Assembly: GCA_963775445.1 (NCBI GenBank) | Contig: CAVZIT010000004.1 | Location: 1,922,001 to 1,986,000 of the forward strand | Direction of reading: 5' to 3' | From: Dokdonella_A sp963775445 | GTDB lineage: Bacteria > Pseudomonadota > Gammaproteobacteria > Xanthomonadales > Rhodanobacteraceae | Length of the DNA stretch: 64,000 bases | Shown here: piece by piece, positions 62,335 to 64,000 of the stretch | How the letters are laid out: each line of letters starts with the position of its first letter | How positions within the stretch are numbered: the first letter of the stretch is position 1 | Notes under the pieces: model-generated | Database searches by the model: none | What the model saw: only the letters and a program-made list of their open reading frames with translations | Told to the model about the DNA's origin: nothing | Position numbers and translations under genes: made by a program

Positions 62335-63723
62335 GTGGAACTCGATGACTGCTTCGACAGGAGGCGCGCCGCTCAACGCGGCGCGCCTTTCCCCGATTGG
62401 CCCACACGCGCGGCACGCCTGCGCGCGCTCGAAACTCTGATCCGGCAGCATCGCAGGGAAATCGTCGAGGCGATCGACGCGGATTTCGGCGGCCGGCCCA
62501 GCGAAGAGACCGACCTGCTCGAAATATTCCCGTCGCTCGGTGGCATCGCTCATGCGCTCAGGCACGGCCAGCGCTGGATGCGGCCGCGACGCCGCTTCGC
62601 CACCTTGTGGTTTCTCCCGGCCCGCACTCACCTTTTGCCGCAGCCGCTTGGCTTGATTGGGGTGATCGTGCCGTGGAACTATCCGTTGTATCTGGCCGTT
62701 GGGCCGATTACCGATGCGCTTGCGGCCGGCAACCACGTGCTGGTCAAGATGTCCGAATTCACTCCGCGCTTTTCGGCATTGTTCGCAGCCCTCATCGCGC
62801 GTCACTTTCCCGCGGGCGAAGTGCGCATCATCAACGGCGATGCCGACGTGGCGCAGACTTTTTCGTCGCTGCCCTTCGATCACCTGCTGTTCACCGGTTC
62901 CACCGCCGTCGGCCATCAGGTCATGCGGGCGGCGGCTGAAAATCTGACTCCGGTGACGCTGGAGCTGGGCGGCAAGTCACCGGCCCTCATCGGTCCCGGT
63001 GCGCGTTTCGAGCATGCAGTGGAGCGCATCGTGCTCGGCAAGTGCGTCAATGCCGGGCAAACCTGCATCGCTCCGGATTACGTATTGATCGAGCGGGAGC
63101 GGCAAGCCGCATTCGTCGATATCGCGCGCAGCGTCGTCGCGCGCTTCTATCCCGAATTCGCCAGCAATCGACAATACGCCAGCATCATCTCGGAACGCCA
63201 TTTCCAGCGCCTGGTTTCACTCCGCGACGGTGCCGTCGCCGACGGCGCCAAGGCCTACCCGCTGGCGGATGATCCCGGCCCGGGCCGGCGCATGGCACCC
63301 ACCGTCCTGACCGACGTCGACCCGGCCACGAGTTTGATGCGCGAGGAAATCTTCGGTCCGCTGTTGCCGTTGGTGCCTTACGACAGCCTCGATGAAGCAC
63401 TCAATTTCATTGCGGTGCGACCGCGCCCGCTCGCGCTGTATCTGTTCGACGACGATGCCACGACGATCGAGCGCATGCTCGAGCGAACCATTGCGGGTGG
63501 CGTCACGGTCAACGACACGCTCTATCACATCGCCCAGCACTACCTGCCGTTCGGTGGAGTCGGCGCCAGCGGCATGGGCGCCTACCATGGCGAAGATGGC
63601 TTCCGCACATTCTCGAAGATGAAACCGATCTTCCGGCAGGCGCGCGTCAACTTCGTCGGCCTGCTTGATCCGCCCTATGGCGTACGCTTCCAGCGCCTTC
63701 TCAGGTTTCTGGTCGGTCGCTGA
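62335..63723 (+). CDS. Coniferyl-aldehyde-dehydrogenase-type ALDH
   Basis: 462 residues from a GTG at 62335. ALDH marks: PLGLIGVIVPWNYPLYLAVG, TLELGGKSPALIG (general base Glu) and NAGQTCIAPDY (catalytic Cys). The REEIFGPLLPLVPYD and PFGGVGASGMGAYHG blocks follow. The short N-terminus and the YHIAQHYLPFGGVG end match the coniferyl aldehyde dehydrogenase branch. It oxidises aromatic or medium-chain aldehydes to acids with NAD(P). The first 30 codons contain an 11-base-pair hairpin (62362-62388). Confidence 0.9.
   Translation: MELDDCFDRRRAAQRGAPFPDWPTRAARLRALETLIRQHRREIVEAIDADFGGRPSEETDLLEIFPSLGGIAHALRHGQRWMRPRRRFATLWFLPARTHLLPQPLGLIGVIVPWNYPLYLAVGPITDALAAGNHVLVKMSEFTPRFSALFAALIARHFPAGEVRIINGDADVAQTFSSLPFDHLLFTGSTAVGHQVMRAAAENLTPVTLELGGKSPALIGPGARFEHAVERIVLGKCVNAGQTCIAPDYVLIERERQAAFVDIARSVVARFYPEFASNRQYASIISERHFQRLVSLRDGAVADGAKAYPLADDPGPGRRMAPTVLTDVDPATSLMREEIFGPLLPLVPYDSLDEALNFIAVRPRPLALYLFDDDATTIERMLERTIAGGVTVNDTLYHIAQHYLPFGGVGASGMGAYHGEDGFRTFSKMKPIFRQARVNFVGLLDPPYGVRFQRLLRFLVGR
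62362..62388 (+). repeat. Perfect 11-base-pair hairpin in the ALDH 5' coding region
   Basis: AGGCGCGCCGC, loop TCAAC, GCGGCGCGCCT, then TTTCC. Terminator-like, but it lies within codons 10-18 of the ALDH. It may influence translation or be a repeated-element remnant. Confidence 0.8.
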
Positions 63724-63743
63724 GACCGGACTCCATCTGCCGT

Positions 63744-64000
63744 TCAGCGCGGATTCCCAGCCGACACGTGCAAGGCGCGAACATCCGCGGCTGTGATCGG
63801 ATCGGTATAGTGATTGCCGAAATGGCTGCGCACATAGTTCACGACGGCAGCGATCTGCGCATCATCGAGCGCAAGGTGCACCATGGCTTCGAAACCGCGC
63901 AAATCCGGACGCGCGAGGAACGATGGCATGTCGCGACGCCCGTTGAGCACGACGGCGGCTGCGTATTGCGCCGATGCCAGATGGGCGTCGGCCGCCAACG
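63744..64000 (-). CDS. Cytochrome c, C-terminal part (cut by the window)
   Basis: At least 85 residues; the N-terminus with the heme site lies outside. The visible part, AVVLNGRRDMPSFLARPDLR, GFEAMVHLALDDAQIAAVVN and YVRSHFGNHY, is typical of the end of a class I cytochrome c domain, with a Met (DMPSF) that would be the axial ligand. It is convergent with the ALDH gene. The family assignment rests only on this end. Confidence 0.7.
   Translation of the reverse strand, partial: LAADAHLASAQYAAAVVLNGRRDMPSFLARPDLRGFEAMVHLALDDAQIAAVVNYVRSHFGNHYTDPITAADVRALHVSAGNPR

Overview
The window is GC-rich, densely coded bacterial chromosome carrying about 60 genes on both strands. The gene content fits a gammaproteobacterium of the Xanthomonadales/Lysobacterales, most like Rhodanobacteraceae (Dokdonella-type). 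The pointers are a THX ribosomal protein with a lysine/alanine tail, a DUF1249 gene beside the PEP-synthase regulator, a membrane LuxR/DUF4199 pair, and four secreted proteins that share a short I-F-x-[DN]-G-F-[DE] motif I associate with this order. The taxonomic call is inference. I see no phage, plasmid, CRISPR, insertion-sequence or integrase signature, so this looks like ordinary chromosome with a few accessory genes.

Layout. 1-7.1 kb: the cut end of a TPR/2OG-oxygenase gene, a GNAT-nitrilase fusion, and a coupled DUF1800-DUF1501-cupredoxin set for secreted proteins. 7.1-11.8 kb: THX, then a zinc neighbourhood (CDF exporter, MerC-like protein, a 28-bp Zur-type palindrome, a TonB receptor broken by frameshifts, Zur). 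11.9-16.1 kb: gltX and a small membrane gene, a periplasmic molybdoenzyme with its cytochrome b, and a DUF4399 protein. 16.25-16.7 kb: tRNA-Ala, tRNA-Glu and tRNA-Asp with a promoter and terminator. 17-22.2 kb: DUF4199/LuxR pair, PQQ-type beta-propeller, NxxGxxAF repeat protein. 22.4-24.6 kb: cobalamin riboswitch and BtuB. 24.7-28.8 kb: EF-hand lipoprotein, AsmA, exported MsrB/MsrA. 28.8-33.7 kb: DUF1249, PEP-synthase regulator, secreted motif protein and divergent ppsA.

33.8-39.6 kb: sensor-domain/PadR operon, Lys-rich exported peptide with terminator, NAD kinase, SlyD, MFS, DUF1232. 39.9-46.8 kb: two DEAD-box helicases around a YcaQ-type glycosylase operon, a small membrane protein and a ClC exchanger. 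47-53.9 kb: SH3/His-rich secreted protein, threonine synthase, SRPBCC-ArsR pair, penicillin-acylase-family hydrolase coupled to an MFS gene. 54-57.3 kb: sodium:solute symporter with DUF3311 partner, DUF1697, class A beta-lactamase. 57.5-64 kb: YahK-type alcohol dehydrogenase, cytoplasmic MsrB/MsrA, frameshifted DUF427 gene, Nu-class GST, small exported protein plus OmpA lipoprotein, coniferyl-aldehyde-type dehydrogenase and a cut cytochrome c gene.

Themes that link genes are repair of oxidised methionine in two compartments, zinc homeostasis, PEP/pyruvate control (ppsA with its regulator) and a set of secreted proteins tagged by a shared short motif. The clearest unexplained signal is that motif. 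The clearest defects are three indels in the TonB receptor and one in the DUF427 gene, all at or beside short base runs, which could be sequencing error or real decay.
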